A stretch of 23,512 nt of DNA from a virus. The notes under the pieces are model-generated. The model saw nothing but the letters and a program-made list of their open reading frames with translations. It did no database searches and had not been told where the DNA came from. Position 1 is the stretch's first letter. Each line of letters opens with the position of its first letter. Location of the stretch: the IMG/VR virus record IMGVR_UViG_3300042446_000627, positions 1-23,512 of that record. The stretch is one strand, 5' to 3'. Position numbers and translations under genes: made by a program. Of the stretch, positions 1 through 6,688 are shown in pieces.

Positions 1-852
1 GGCTACATTTGAACATATGATAGGTAAACTAAACGCACCTGCCTCCAGTACCTTAATGTTTGATTTACATAAACTAAACTTGTCAGAGTTTAAAGGGGCA
101 AGGGCACAGTCCATTAAATTATACATTAAAGCGTAATTCCTTATGTCCATCCATTCAATCCTTTGGTATTGGTCAGGTGGCCTTTGAGAATTTGAAGTAA
201 AGTAAGATTCTATGATTTCATAATAACTTGGGGATTTAGGGAATTGCCTATCCTCTTCGGGGATGTGGACATAACCACCAAAAATAAGTTTATGATTCTT
301 GTTCTTAAGAAGTTTCTTAAAAGGTTCAATCAATTTCCTTATATCTAATTGGTGGTTATTCGCCCCTATCCAACCAATGGTATACTTGTCTTGCTTGTTT
401 CTTTGTGGGATAAATTGAGGTTGTTTAAAATCAATCCCGTTAGGTATGTAAACAATGTTATCGTGGTAGTCTTTTAAACACTCTTTAAGAAACTCAGAGG
501 CAGTCCAAATGACATCTGCATAACTTATAGCATCTAAGATTCTTTGCTCTACTATCGAGTCCTTAACTCCGTCCCTATGATGATATCCTGGCAACTGAAT
601 CCAATCGTCAATATCTAAAATAATTTTACACCCACTTTCTTTGGCCTTTAAAAGATAGTCCTCATCATGTTTATACATACGGTTCAAAACTACTATATCA
701 AATTGGCGAGGATGGAAGTCAAGAGTGAACCCATTAGTCCCCTTTATGTCTAAGTCCTTATAGTCTTCATCCATATTCGCAAACGGAACTTGCAAACGGT
801 GGTAACCTATACCCGAATCCTTTTCGTTAATGTATATTATTTTGATAGCCAT
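1..852 (-). CDS. Glycosyltransferase, GT-B fold / GT4-like (3' end outside window)
   Basis: An open frame of 284 codons starts at an ATG at 852 and runs off the window edge without a stop. It looks like a GT4-type glycosyltransferase, which moves a sugar from a nucleotide-sugar donor to an acceptor. Visible landmarks are an N-terminal SGIGYHRLQVP segment (residues 13-23), DIDD (80-83), PNGID (137-141), GWIGA at the domain junction (160-164), and a donor-site helix with K263, K267 and E270 in KSNIKVLEAGAFSLPII. This last pattern matches the K...E.A..G.P.I signature of the family. The start overlaps the stop of the upstream sigma-like gene by 16 bases, so the two are probably co-translated. The acceptor cannot be read from sequence; a modified base, a virion protein or a host surface glycan are all possible. 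Confidence 0.75.
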   Translation of the reverse strand, partial: MAIKIIYINEKDSGIGYHRLQVPFANMDEDYKDLDIKGTNGFTLDFHPRQFDIVVLNRMYKHDEDYLLKAKESGCKIILDIDDWIQLPGYHHRDGVKDSIVEQRILDAISYADVIWTASEFLKECLKDYHDNIVYIPNGIDFKQPQFIPQRNKQDKYTIGWIGANNHQLDIRKLIEPFKKLLKNKNHKLIFGGYVHIPEEDRQFPKSPSYYEIIESYFTSNSQRPPDQYQRIEWMDIRNYALMYNLMDCALAPLNSDKFSLCKSNIKVLEAGAFSLPIICSNVA

Positions 853-1364
853 TCTTTTAAATGTAATCTATATTCTTTTATTGCGTGACGAACTGATGTG
901 TAAGGGATTCCAATGTCTCGGCTCAATTGTTTTGTGTTTACTCCAGTAATTATAAGTTCGTTTAAAAGTCTTGAGTGATAAAAGTATTTGTTGTTTTGAT
1001 CTAACATATCCTCTTCAATCTTCGCTACTATCTTCTCAACGTGTATCTCATCCTCAAAGTATTCGATGTCCTCAACATCTTCAAAGGTATCAACTAAAAC
1101 TAAATTCTCTCTATTCCCAAACTTTTTTCTGAATGCAGTCCAATTACAATGGCTAACTTGAAATTTAAGAATCTGCAAAGCGTAAGGAGTTAAGTAATTA
1201 TTCTCAGCTATTGTGTCCTTTTTGTGTTGAGGCAATTCCAAAAGTATTGTTAAGACTTCGCTCTTTAATTCTTGGTGGTCGTTATGCCCGTATTTTTTAC
1301 AATAATCGTTAAAAATCTTTGAGTCGTTGAACTCACATAGCAGTATGTTGAACTTTTCACTCAA
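837..1364 (-). CDS. Phage sigma-factor-like / helix-turn-helix protein
   Basis: A 175-aa protein whose C-terminal 45 residues read as a helix-turn-helix: LNELIITGVNTKQLSRDIG then IPYTSVRHAIKEYRLHLKEW, resembling sigma-70 region 4. Acidic stretches in the middle (DTFEDVEDIEYFEDE, about residues 91-105) precede a long helical region. Small sigma-like proteins of this kind occur in Bacteroidetes phages and may redirect host RNA polymerase to phage promoters, but no region-2 signature is clear here. The start overlaps the end of the 70-aa gene by 8 bases, and its own stop overlaps the glycosyltransferase start. Specific function is an inference. Confidence 0.55.
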   Translation of the reverse strand: MSEKFNILLCEFNDSKIFNDYCKKYGHNDHQELKSEVLTILLELPQHKKDTIAENNYLTPYALQILKFQVSHCNWTAFRKKFGNRENLVLVDTFEDVEDIEYFEDEIHVEKIVAKIEEDMLDQNNKYFYHSRLLNELIITGVNTKQLSRDIGIPYTSVRHAIKEYRLHLKEWLSK

Positions 1365-1569
1365 TATACTTGATTAAATGTTCAGGGTAACAAGCCAACA
1401 TCATGCACTTCTCTAACTCTTTATAAGTCACTGTGACAACTGTTGTGTAGTTAGGTCTATGAATCCAAAACTCGACCTTTTCAGGCTTACGATTCCGAGA
1501 ACATCCGCCCTCTTTTGTGGCAATCTTCTCTACTAAATTATCGATATAGTTGTATACTAAGTCGTTCAT
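1357..1569 (-). CDS. Hypothetical protein, 70 aa
   Basis: Not recognised. The protein is short and soluble-looking, with a helical N terminus (MNDLVYNYIDNLVEKIATK), a CSRNRKP basic turn and a predicted beta section (KVEFWIHRPNYTTVVTVTY) followed by a helix. No metal-binding or catalytic motif stands out. It sits between NinG and the sigma-like gene, separated from NinG by 47 very AT-rich bases and overlapping the next gene by 8 bases. Confidence 0.6.
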   Translation of the reverse strand: MNDLVYNYIDNLVEKIATKEGGCSRNRKPEKVEFWIHRPNYTTVVTVTYKELEKCMMLACYPEHLIKYIE

Positions 1570-1577
1570 AATGTTTA

Positions 1578-1585
1578 CAATATTA
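1578..1585 (-). promoter_or_regulatory. Possible -7 promoter box upstream of the 70-aa gene
   Basis: The minus strand carries TAATATTG 8 bases before the ATG at 1569, one mismatch from the Bacteroidetes -7 box TAnnTTTG and identical to the box before the gene at 11128. No convincing TTTG lies 19 bases upstream, only a T run, so this is a weak candidate for extra transcription of the sigma-like and glycosyltransferase genes. Confidence 0.25.
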
Positions 1586-1616
1586 AATTTTTTATTTGAA
1601 AGTAAAAAATTTTTTT

Positions 1617-2135
1617 TTAAATGAGGTCTTTTATCTTATTTTTATATATGGTTTTTAATAACTCAATCTCAGGGATACTCAACTGAAGTCTATCACCTCT
1701 ACTGGCTATTAGCTTATTGTAGTTCTCTTGTCCTATCCTTTCTGGTAATCTTAAAGAATACTCTACAAGGTTACCATGTAAGTGAGTATTGCATTGGCTA
1801 CAACTTGAATGAACATTAAACTCATTAAATCTCAACGCAGGATGCGAACCAACTGAAAGAAAGTGAGAAGCGTGTGGCGTTCCGTTAATTCTATCCCCAC
1901 ATGAAACGCAAGACAAAAGTAAATCTCTTGTCCTAATGTACTTGTTAAAAATAGTTTGAAGCTCCTTTAAGTGTTGGCTCTTGGTCTTCATTCTTTCTTT
2001 TTTAACCTTGTTTTCAGCCTTTACTTTCTTTGCCATGTGCCCTCTTGCGTACGATAATGCGCAGGAATATGAGCAAGTAACTTGTAAAGGTTTACTTTGC
2101 TCAAATTCTTTAAGACATATTTTGCAGGTCTTCAT
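1617..2135 (-). CDS. ninG: NinG/Rap-like recombination nuclease
   Basis: A 172-aa protein of the lambda NinG (Rap) family, which acts on branched recombination intermediates such as Holliday junctions. An N-terminal zinc ribbon is formed by C4, C7, C21 and C25. A basic helical linker follows (about residues 35-55). A second Cys cluster starts at CVSCG (76-80), leads into the family hallmark HASHFLSVGSHPALRFNEFN (about 88-107), and ends with C112-x2-C115-N-T-H in an HNH-like arrangement. Length is typical. Its ATG overlaps the stop of a 43-aa gene in an ATGA. It fits with the annealing protein and exonuclease encoded upstream. Family assignment is firm; activity is inferred. Confidence 0.9.
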   Translation of the reverse strand: MKTCKICLKEFEQSKPLQVTCSYSCALSYARGHMAKKVKAENKVKKERMKTKSQHLKELQTIFNKYIRTRDLLLSCVSCGDRINGTPHASHFLSVGSHPALRFNEFNVHSSCSQCNTHLHGNLVEYSLRLPERIGQENYNKLIASRGDRLQLSIPEIELLKTIYKNKIKDLI

Positions 2136-2263
2136 AATTTTTCTACTTTATATCCTAATTTCTCAAGTCTTGCCTTTACTTTGTAATAGTCTCTATCATC
2201 TATTACCTGAGTCCCAATGTGTGAGATTTTGGTATACTTAATTGTTATTAGGACTTGTTTCAT
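2132..2263 (-). CDS. Small protein, 43 aa
   Basis: A very short gene between the DnaA-like gene and NinG. It reads MKQVLITIKYTKISHIG, then TQVIDDRDYYKVKARLEKLG, then YKVEKL. The composition suggests a beta-alpha-beta mini-domain: a strand (QVLITIKYT), a charged helix (YYKVKARLEKLG) and a closing strand. Support comes from context: it fills an otherwise empty 100-base gap, its ATG lies 25 bases inside the upstream gene's end, and its TGA overlaps the NinG start as ATGA. No function recognised. Confidence 0.65.
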   Translation of the reverse strand: MKQVLITIKYTKISHIGTQVIDDRDYYKVKARLEKLGYKVEKL

Positions 2264-2702
2264 TTTGTGAATTTAATTCTAACATGATGGCTTCAAAATC
2301 TCTCTTGTAGGTTCTATCGTACGCAATCCAATCATGATGGTTATTAATGGCGTGAATAATAGAAGCGTGATCATGACGGGTGTTTAACGTATCCCCAATA
2401 TTTCGGTAACTCATAGATGTTGAACTTCTCAAGATGAAATAATAAACTACTCTACCTCTCACGTAATTGCCTTGTCTTATCTTTACATCAATGTCAACAT
2501 TAAAGTAAGTGTTGATTGCATCTTTGATTTTCTGAAGCGGTGCGGATAATTCCGTTTTTACTTCTTTGTTAAGTTTACTTTGTAGTATTCTTATCTCACT
2601 GTTTAGCTTTGTAACCCTTGCCGTTAAAAGTTTGTTTTCTCTTAAGGTTGTTTGGTAAAGTCCTTTGAACTTTATTTCTTCAATTAATTCTGTTGTTGTC
2701 AT
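2238..2702 (-). CDS. DnaA domain IV-like origin-binding protein
   Basis: A 154-aa protein whose second half resembles the DNA-binding domain IV of the bacterial initiator DnaA. Residues about 55-100 give the first helices (APLQKIKDAINTYFNVDIDV, then VRGRVVYYFILR), followed by SMSYRNIGDTL and the signature TRHDHASIIHAIN (108-120), which corresponds to the DnaA box-reading motif GRDHTTVLHA. The N terminus (about 5-50) is a predicted coiled coil in place of DnaA domains I-III, so there is no AAA+ ATPase. It lies 9 bases after the DnaB helicase gene. I infer that it recognises the phage origin or DnaA boxes and helps recruit or load the helicase. Confidence 0.75.
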   Translation of the reverse strand: MTTTELIEEIKFKGLYQTTLRENKLLTARVTKLNSEIRILQSKLNKEVKTELSAPLQKIKDAINTYFNVDIDVKIRQGNYVRGRVVYYFILRSSTSMSYRNIGDTLNTRHDHASIIHAINNHHDWIAYDRTYKRDFEAIMLELNSQNETSPNNN

Positions 2703-2711
2703 AATGTTTTT

Positions 2712-3950
2712 TTATAATGTATCTTTAAATAATTGTTTGCCCTTTTCAAATTGAAGTCTAATAAATCCGACCTCGCCATTTCGATGCTTCAAATATAATA
2801 CTTTTATTAATGGGTTGTCTGATTCAGGTTCTTCATTGTGTAATGCGATTACGATATCCGCATCTTGCTCAATCGCTCCCGATTCTCTTAAGTCGCTTAA
2901 TCTTGGCTCTCCACTTCTCTTCTCAACATCCCTACTCAACTGAGCCAGTGCAATAATTGGTATGTCTAACTCTTTCGCCATTGCCTTAAATGTTCTTGAT
3001 ATTGTACTTATCTCTTGTTCCCTATTCCCTTTGCCATAGACCGTTAAAAGTTGCAAGTAGTCTACAAATATAGCTTTAATTCCAAAATTCTTTTTCGCTT
3101 TTCTTGCCTTTTCTTTAAAATCAACTATATTTAAACTCGCTGAATCGTCAATGTACAAAGGTAAATTAAAATCAGTACTTAAAATAGTTTGCCAATTTCC
3201 CTCATGTATTTCAGCCTTAGCCAAATAATTAGAGTATATCCCCGTCATTGAACTAATTACCCTTGTTACTAGTTGTTCTGTGCTCATTTCTAAACTAAAG
3301 AATGCAACTGGTATATTTTGTTTTGCCAAATTAACCGCAAGGTTCAAAGCAAATGCAGTCTTGCCCGTCGCAGGTCTTGCTGCTAAGATAACCAAGTCAG
3401 GCGAATGCCACCCGTGTGAAATTTTATTCAACCTTTCGTATCCAGTGTCCAAACCGACTAAACTCTTGCCACTCGATTGCATCACCTCTATTTTCTTAAT
3501 CACTTCTTTTGCAACAGTTTCAAACTTATTAAAATCTTTTTTGTGTTTAATCGAATATGATTCTAATTCGGTTGTGTGTTTTTGTATAGTTTGGAATACA
3601 TCATTATCAATGTTGTTTGCTTCGCTAATAGTTCGTTGACAAAGCATGATTAATTCCCTTGTAATGAACTTTTGAATAATAATCGAGCAATGATATTCTA
3701 AATTTGCCTTTGAGCTTAGACGTGAGCTTATAGCAACTAACTCATTCATTAACTTGCCCCCTAACTTTTGATTAATTGATAACATATCAAAAGGCTTGTT
3801 CTCTTCAGCAAGTTCAAAAATAGCCTTTAAGATTGTTTTGTTCTCCTCTGAGAAGCAATGATGTGGCTCAATAGTACAACGCATTATTGCAGTACTATCT
3901 ATCATTAAAACTCCGATAACTGATTCTTCTATGTCTTGTGCGTTGTTCAT
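2712..3950 (-). CDS. dnaB: Replicative DNA helicase, DnaB family
   Basis: A 412-aa hexameric replicative helicase that unwinds DNA at the phage fork using ATP. The N-terminal helical domain covers about residues 1-110. The RecA-like motor carries Walker A ARPATGKT (191-198), an H1a-like ARPATGKTAFALNLA, the EMSTEQLVTR motif, a Walker B IFVDYLQLL, and the DnaB H4 signature around LSDLRESGAIEQDADIV, ending with the GxxGxxxLxF-type KHRNGEVGFIRLQFEKG. It is slightly shorter than bacterial DnaB (about 450-470 aa), mainly at the N terminus. It abuts the initiator-like gene upstream and the DnaA-domain-IV gene downstream, forming a compact replication block. Confidence 0.95.
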   Translation of the reverse strand: MNNAQDIEESVIGVLMIDSTAIMRCTIEPHHCFSEENKTILKAIFELAEENKPFDMLSINQKLGGKLMNELVAISSRLSSKANLEYHCSIIIQKFITRELIMLCQRTISEANNIDNDVFQTIQKHTTELESYSIKHKKDFNKFETVAKEVIKKIEVMQSSGKSLVGLDTGYERLNKISHGWHSPDLVILAARPATGKTAFALNLAVNLAKQNIPVAFFSLEMSTEQLVTRVISSMTGIYSNYLAKAEIHEGNWQTILSTDFNLPLYIDDSASLNIVDFKEKARKAKKNFGIKAIFVDYLQLLTVYGKGNREQEISTISRTFKAMAKELDIPIIALAQLSRDVEKRSGEPRLSDLRESGAIEQDADIVIALHNEEPESDNPLIKVLYLKHRNGEVGFIRLQFEKGKQLFKDTL

Positions 3951-4595
3951 TTAAAATTCTTTTAAGTAAGATTGTGTTTTAGGTTCTTCGTTTTGTTTCA
4001 ATGGGAATACCCCTGCCCAATTATTTTTAATTGATTGCTCTAAAATTAAAATTTGTTTTTCTTCATTGCCAGGTGCAAAGTTATTCAAATCTTTTTTAAT
4101 TAATTCTATTGCTAGTTCGGTTGCAGGTTTTTTAATTGATTTTCTCATCCCAAGATAATTTTCAAAGATTAAATCAAAGTGATTTTTTGGCTCTTTATCC
4201 TTATCTTTATCCTTGTCTTTATCCTTATCTTTATCCATAGCACCTTTTAAGGGGCTTCTAAGGTGCTTAATTTTATATTTATTTAGTATGTCTAAAACTG
4301 ACTTATGAACTCTATTGTCAGGATTCAAAACTCCATATTGAAACTCTACAAAATCAAAAATAAACCACTTATCCCCGTTATCTATCACTTGTATTTGTTC
4401 TTTAAAAAGTTCTTTTGCAATTTCAAAATCTAAACTTTTATCTACTCTAATTTTAGCAACATCCTCATCAACTTGCCATACTCCAGCATGATCGCAGTCA
4501 TCCAAAATATAAAACCAAAAGAGCTTATAAGGAGCATCTAAGCCCCTTACAAATGGTTTTTTCCATTTTTCCGTATCAGTTAATCTTTTTGCCAT
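3951..4595 (-). CDS. Phage replication initiator-like protein with winged-helix N terminus
   Basis: A 214-aa protein placed directly before DnaB. Residues 1-100 resemble the N-terminal winged-helix domain of phage initiators (WKKPFVRGLDAPYKLFWFYI, DDCDHAGVWQVD, FVEFQYG), here about 5-95. A remarkable linker of alternating Asp-Lys (about 120-134) then leads to a C-terminal helical domain (HFDLIFENYLGMRKSIKKP through WAGVFPL) similar to DnaD/helicase-loader tails. I infer an O/DnaD-like role in origin opening and helicase loading. The stop abuts the DnaB start; the start lies 19 bases inside the MazG-like gene. The linker is encoded by a tandem 12-base repeat. Confidence 0.65.
   Translation of the reverse strand: MAKRLTDTEKWKKPFVRGLDAPYKLFWFYILDDCDHAGVWQVDEDVAKIRVDKSLDFEIAKELFKEQIQVIDNGDKWFIFDFVEFQYGVLNPDNRVHKSVLDILNKYKIKHLRSPLKGAMDKDKDKDKDKDKDKEPKNHFDLIFENYLGMRKSIKKPATELAIELIKKDLNNFAPGNEEKQILILEQSIKNNWAGVFPLKQNEEPKTQSYLKEF
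4193..4238 (-). repeat. Tandem 12-base repeat encoding an Asp-Lys linker
   Basis: On the plus strand the unit ctttatccttat occurs nearly 4 times in a row (one copy has g for a, the last is partial). Read on the minus strand it gives alternating Asp and Lys codons in the initiator protein. Such in-frame repeats change length by slippage without breaking the frame, so linker length may vary among related phages. Confidence 0.85.
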
Positions 4596-4914
4596 TGTTT
4601 TCTTTTATAAAAGTTCCATTTTCCATTTTACCTTTTCTATTTACAATAACATTATAAGCAGAATCAATACATCGTTCTAATGTAATATCTTCTTTAAAAT
4701 GAATTGAACCTAATTTAGCTACAGATACCAAAACAATTGTAATGTCTCCCAAAGCATCAATAAATTCATCTTTGTCGTTATTCATTAAAGACTTAGCTAA
4801 TTCTCCTGCCTCTTCAAATAGTTTTAAGGATTGAGTTTTAACATCCCCCTTTTCATAGATTCCTTTTTTTTCGGCCCAATCTCTGATAAGGCTGAAATCG
4901 TTGTTTAATTTCAT
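4576..4914 (-). CDS. MazG-like nucleotide pyrophosphohydrolase
   Basis: A 112-aa all-alpha NTP pyrophosphohydrolase, the family that hydrolyses (d)NTPs to monophosphates and pyrophosphate (MazG, dCTP pyrophosphatase). The metal-binding signature EExxE...ExxD is present as E34, E35, E38 and E50-x2-D53, with D57 following. FSLIRDWAEKKGIYEKGD at residues 7-24 is typical of phage and bacterial MazG-like proteins. I chose the ATG at 4914 because it starts five bases after the upstream stop and matches the usual family N terminus; an in-frame ATG at 4932 is possible. Next to a dCMP-specific synthase homologue, it could be the dCTP-removing enzyme of a base-modification pathway; that substrate is inferred. 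Confidence 0.85.
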   Translation of the reverse strand: MKLNNDFSLIRDWAEKKGIYEKGDVKTQSLKLFEEAGELAKSLMNNDKDEFIDALGDITIVLVSVAKLGSIHFKEDITLERCIDSAYNVIVNRKGKMENGTFIKENNGKKIN

Positions 4915-4918
4915 AATT

Positions 4919-5701
4919 TTATTTTTTAACATATACTACAATTCTTTTTTGATATTTATAATTTATTATTTCTACATTTTCAGAATTAAAATTTGTAAAG
5001 ATAGAAGTGTTTTTTAATTTTGGTAATTTAAATTTTGTTCTTAACGAATAAGTTAAAGCCGGTTTAATATGTTCTTCATAAATATGAGCATTAGCGGCAT
5101 TAATTATTACTTCTCTTGCTATTAAATTAAACTCTTTTGCGAATGAGGCTAGTATTAAAGAATACATTGCCATGTCGTAAGGTAATCCAATAAATAAATC
5201 TAATGACCTCATGCTTACAACTATATCAACAAAATTATTAATGTCTGTAACAAATTGAAAAGAATAATGGCAAGGAGGCAATTTCATTTTATATAAATCA
5301 TTTACATTCCACATATTTATTAATAATCTGCGGCTAAATTTGTTTTGCTTAAATTCTTTAATTAATAAATCAATTTGATTTAAGCCATTAAAAGATAATA
5401 TTTGATGCCCATAAACAGGACCAAGATCCCCATTTTCATCAGCCCATTGATCCCATATTTTTACTCCTTTTAAATTTAAATATTTAACATTTGTAAAACC
5501 TTTTAACATCCATTCTAATTCAATAGCTACAGTTTTTGGAAATATTTGTTTACCTGTTACTAATGGAAATCCATCCTGCAAATTTGCCCTAATTTGTATT
5601 GCAGTTATTTGTCTAGTCTTACCATTTCTACCAATTACTATGCTGCCTTTTTTGCATACTTGATTTATAATATCAGAATATTGTGTTTCAAATTTATTCA
5701 T
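4919..5701 (-). CDS. Thymidylate synthase homologue, predicted dCMP (hydroxy)methylase
   Basis: A 260-aa member of the ThyA/dCMP-hydroxymethylase family, which adds a one-carbon unit from methylenetetrahydrofolate to C5 of a pyrimidine nucleotide. The phosphate-binding R25 and R124/R125, E61, W83, the WADENGDLGPVYG block (86-98), the catalytic C144 in PPCH, R165-S-x-D168, and H206/Y208 are all present. The residue that reads the base, Asn177 in E. coli ThyA, is Asp here (D176 in GLPYDMAMY). The same Asp is found in T4 dCMP hydroxymethylase, and Asn-to-Asp switches Lactobacillus casei ThyA towards dCMP. The conserved C-terminal P-V-A-I tail is also missing (ends VVYVKK). I predict a dCMP substrate, giving 5-hydroxymethyl- or 5-methyl-dCMP. 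Family certain; substrate a strong inference. Confidence 0.85.
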   Translation of the reverse strand: MNKFETQYSDIINQVCKKGSIVIGRNGKTRQITAIQIRANLQDGFPLVTGKQIFPKTVAIELEWMLKGFTNVKYLNLKGVKIWDQWADENGDLGPVYGHQILSFNGLNQIDLLIKEFKQNKFSRRLLINMWNVNDLYKMKLPPCHYSFQFVTDINNFVDIVVSMRSLDLFIGLPYDMAMYSLILASFAKEFNLIAREVIINAANAHIYEEHIKPALTYSLRTKFKLPKLKNTSIFTNFNSENVEIINYKYQKRIVVYVKK

Positions 5702-5706
5702 TTTAT

Positions 5707-5970
5707 TTATTTTTTATTTAAGTAATCATTTAAAGACCCTAGATAAGCAACTGCATCAAGCAAATTATCCTCTTTATGACTGTTTGATTGCCTTGCTAAT
5801 TTTAATGCAATTAAAACATTATAACAATCTTTTATATCAATATCTTTATTAGACATTATTGATGCTAACTTTGATGTTTTTTCCATTGATATATGAAAAT
5901 CACCATACATTCTTGATTTTTCCTCTGATCGTAAATTTACAATCTCATTTGCTTTTTCTAAAATATTCAT
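5707..5970 (-). CDS. DUF6378-like small phage protein
   Basis: An 87-aa helical protein resembling the DUF6378 family of phage proteins. Visible are the N-terminal R..YGDFHISMEK segment (about 19-31), a central DIKDCYNVLIALKLARQ (46-62) and the terminal HKEDNLLDAVAYLGSLNDYL (66-85), the family's K-x-D-x-x-x-D-x-x-x-Y pattern. Such proteins are often found beside nucleotide-metabolism genes and have a MazG-like all-alpha look, but no activity has been assigned as far as I know. It lies between an unknown gene (4-base overlap) and the ThyA homologue (5-base gap), so it is probably part of the same pathway. Confidence 0.6.
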   Translation of the reverse strand: MNILEKANEIVNLRSEEKSRMYGDFHISMEKTSKLASIMSNKDIDIKDCYNVLIALKLARQSNSHKEDNLLDAVAYLGSLNDYLNKK

Positions 5971-6200
5971 AATAATTTTAATTGGATGTTTGTTGGATTT
6001 GAATTTTTGTAATTTATTATTCCGGATTTTTTTACTTTTATATTTATATAAACTTCGTTTAGTTTAAAATTATAAGTTTTATTAGGACCAGAATGCCATG
6101 CAATTCGAATTGTTTCTGATTCCAATATAGCCGTAATAATATTAGAACAATATAAACCATTATATGGGCCTATTATATCTATACATTTATATTTTTTCAT
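5967..6200 (-). CDS. Hypothetical protein, 77 aa, in nucleotide cassette
   Basis: Not recognised. The sequence looks mostly beta-stranded (YKCIDIIG, TIRIAWHSG, KTYNFKLNEVYINIKVKKSG) with many Ile, Asn and Lys. The ATG at 6200 is preferred over a TTG two codons earlier. It overlaps the deaminase end by 14 bases and its stop overlaps the next ATG, so it is translationally linked to the pathway. Codon use is as AT-rich as the rest of this cassette. Confidence 0.6.
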   Translation of the reverse strand: MKKYKCIDIIGPYNGLYCSNIITAILESETIRIAWHSGPNKTYNFKLNEVYINIKVKKSGIINYKNSNPTNIQLKLL

Positions 6201-6579
6201 AATCAATTTGCAGTTTAATTAATCCTGATAAATCTCTATATTGTTCTTTGAAATATACTTTTTTTATGCCTGCTTGTTTTATTAATTTACAGCATTCAAA
6301 ACATGGGCTTAAAGTTAAAAACAGTTCAGCTCCATAAGATTTATTACCAGCTTTTATAATAGCATTACATTCGGCATGTATTACTTCATTTAAAGTAATA
6401 TTATTTTGTTCGCAATTATTGCAAAATCCAGAAGGGGTGCCATTATAACCATATGAAATAATATTATTATCTTTAACTATTAATGCCCCCACTTTAGCGC
6501 GATTGCATCTTGATAATTTTGCTATTTCATGTACAATATTCATATAAATATTATTAATTTCAATTTGCCTTTTTTTCAT
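6187..6579 (-). CDS. Deoxycytidylate (dCMP) deaminase
   Basis: A 130-aa zinc-dependent deaminase of the dCMP deaminase/ComEB type, which converts dCMP to dUMP. The zinc and proton-shuttle motif HAECNAI starts at H68 with E70, and the second motif SPCFEC has C93 and C96. The substrate-side segment SYGYNGTPSGF (42-52) is characteristic of the dCMP family. Length is slightly short for the family. It is the first gene of an AT-rich operon, starting 12 bases after the U-tract of a structured leader and transcribed from a Bacteroidetes-type promoter at 6689-6719. Confidence 0.92.
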   Translation of the reverse strand: MKKRQIEINNIYMNIVHEIAKLSRCNRAKVGALIVKDNNIISYGYNGTPSGFCNNCEQNNITLNEVIHAECNAIIKAGNKSYGAELFLTLSPCFECCKLIKQAGIKKVYFKEQYRDLSGLIKLQIDYEKI

Positions 6580-6589
6580 TTTTGTTGTA

Positions 6590-6642
6590 TAAAAAAAGCC
6601 ACTACCCGTAGAGTTGGTGAAGCAATCTCTACTGGTGTGGCT
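6590..6642 (-). terminator. Intrinsic terminator-like hairpin before the deaminase
   Basis: The minus strand reads AGCCAC-ACC-A-GTAGAG, a 13-base loop, CTCTAC-G-GGT-A-GTGGCT, then a run of T. About 15 base pairs followed by U6-7 is a strong rho-independent terminator shape, lying upstream of, not after, the nucleotide operon. It implies regulated read-through or termination of a short RNA. Confidence 0.6.
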
Positions 6643-6684
6643 AATATCTTTGTTATTAATTGATGGTCTTCACCCCATCATAAC
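6590..6684 (-). ncRNA. Structured leader or small RNA with kissing-loop-capable hairpins
   Basis: Between the winged-helix gene and the deaminase, the predicted transcript folds into two hairpins. Hairpin 1 has a 6-bp stem (6675-6680 with 6661-6666) and an 8-base loop GGTGAAGA. Hairpin 2 has a nearly continuous 15-bp stem (6637-6642, 6634-6636 and 6627-6632 with 6597-6602, 6604-6606 and 6608-6613) and a 13-base loop containing CTTCACC, followed by a U run (6591-6596). The loops share a 7-base complement, GGTGAAG with CTTCACC. With a start near 6683 the RNA is about 93 nt and begins at hairpin 1. It could be an attenuator or riboswitch for the downstream nucleotide operon, or a separate small RNA ending at the U run. 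I do not recognise it as a known class. Confidence 0.6.
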
Positions 6685-6688
6685 ATTA

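Noticed and set aside
1570-1616. Terminator after NinG (A9-T6 run)
   Set aside because: The run is A/T only with no GC stem, so it is unlikely to work as an intrinsic terminator.
4919-5701. Ordinary thymidylate synthase (ThyA)
   Set aside because: The family fits, but Asp replaces the base-reading Asn and the usual C-terminal tail is absent, both arguing for a dCMP enzyme.
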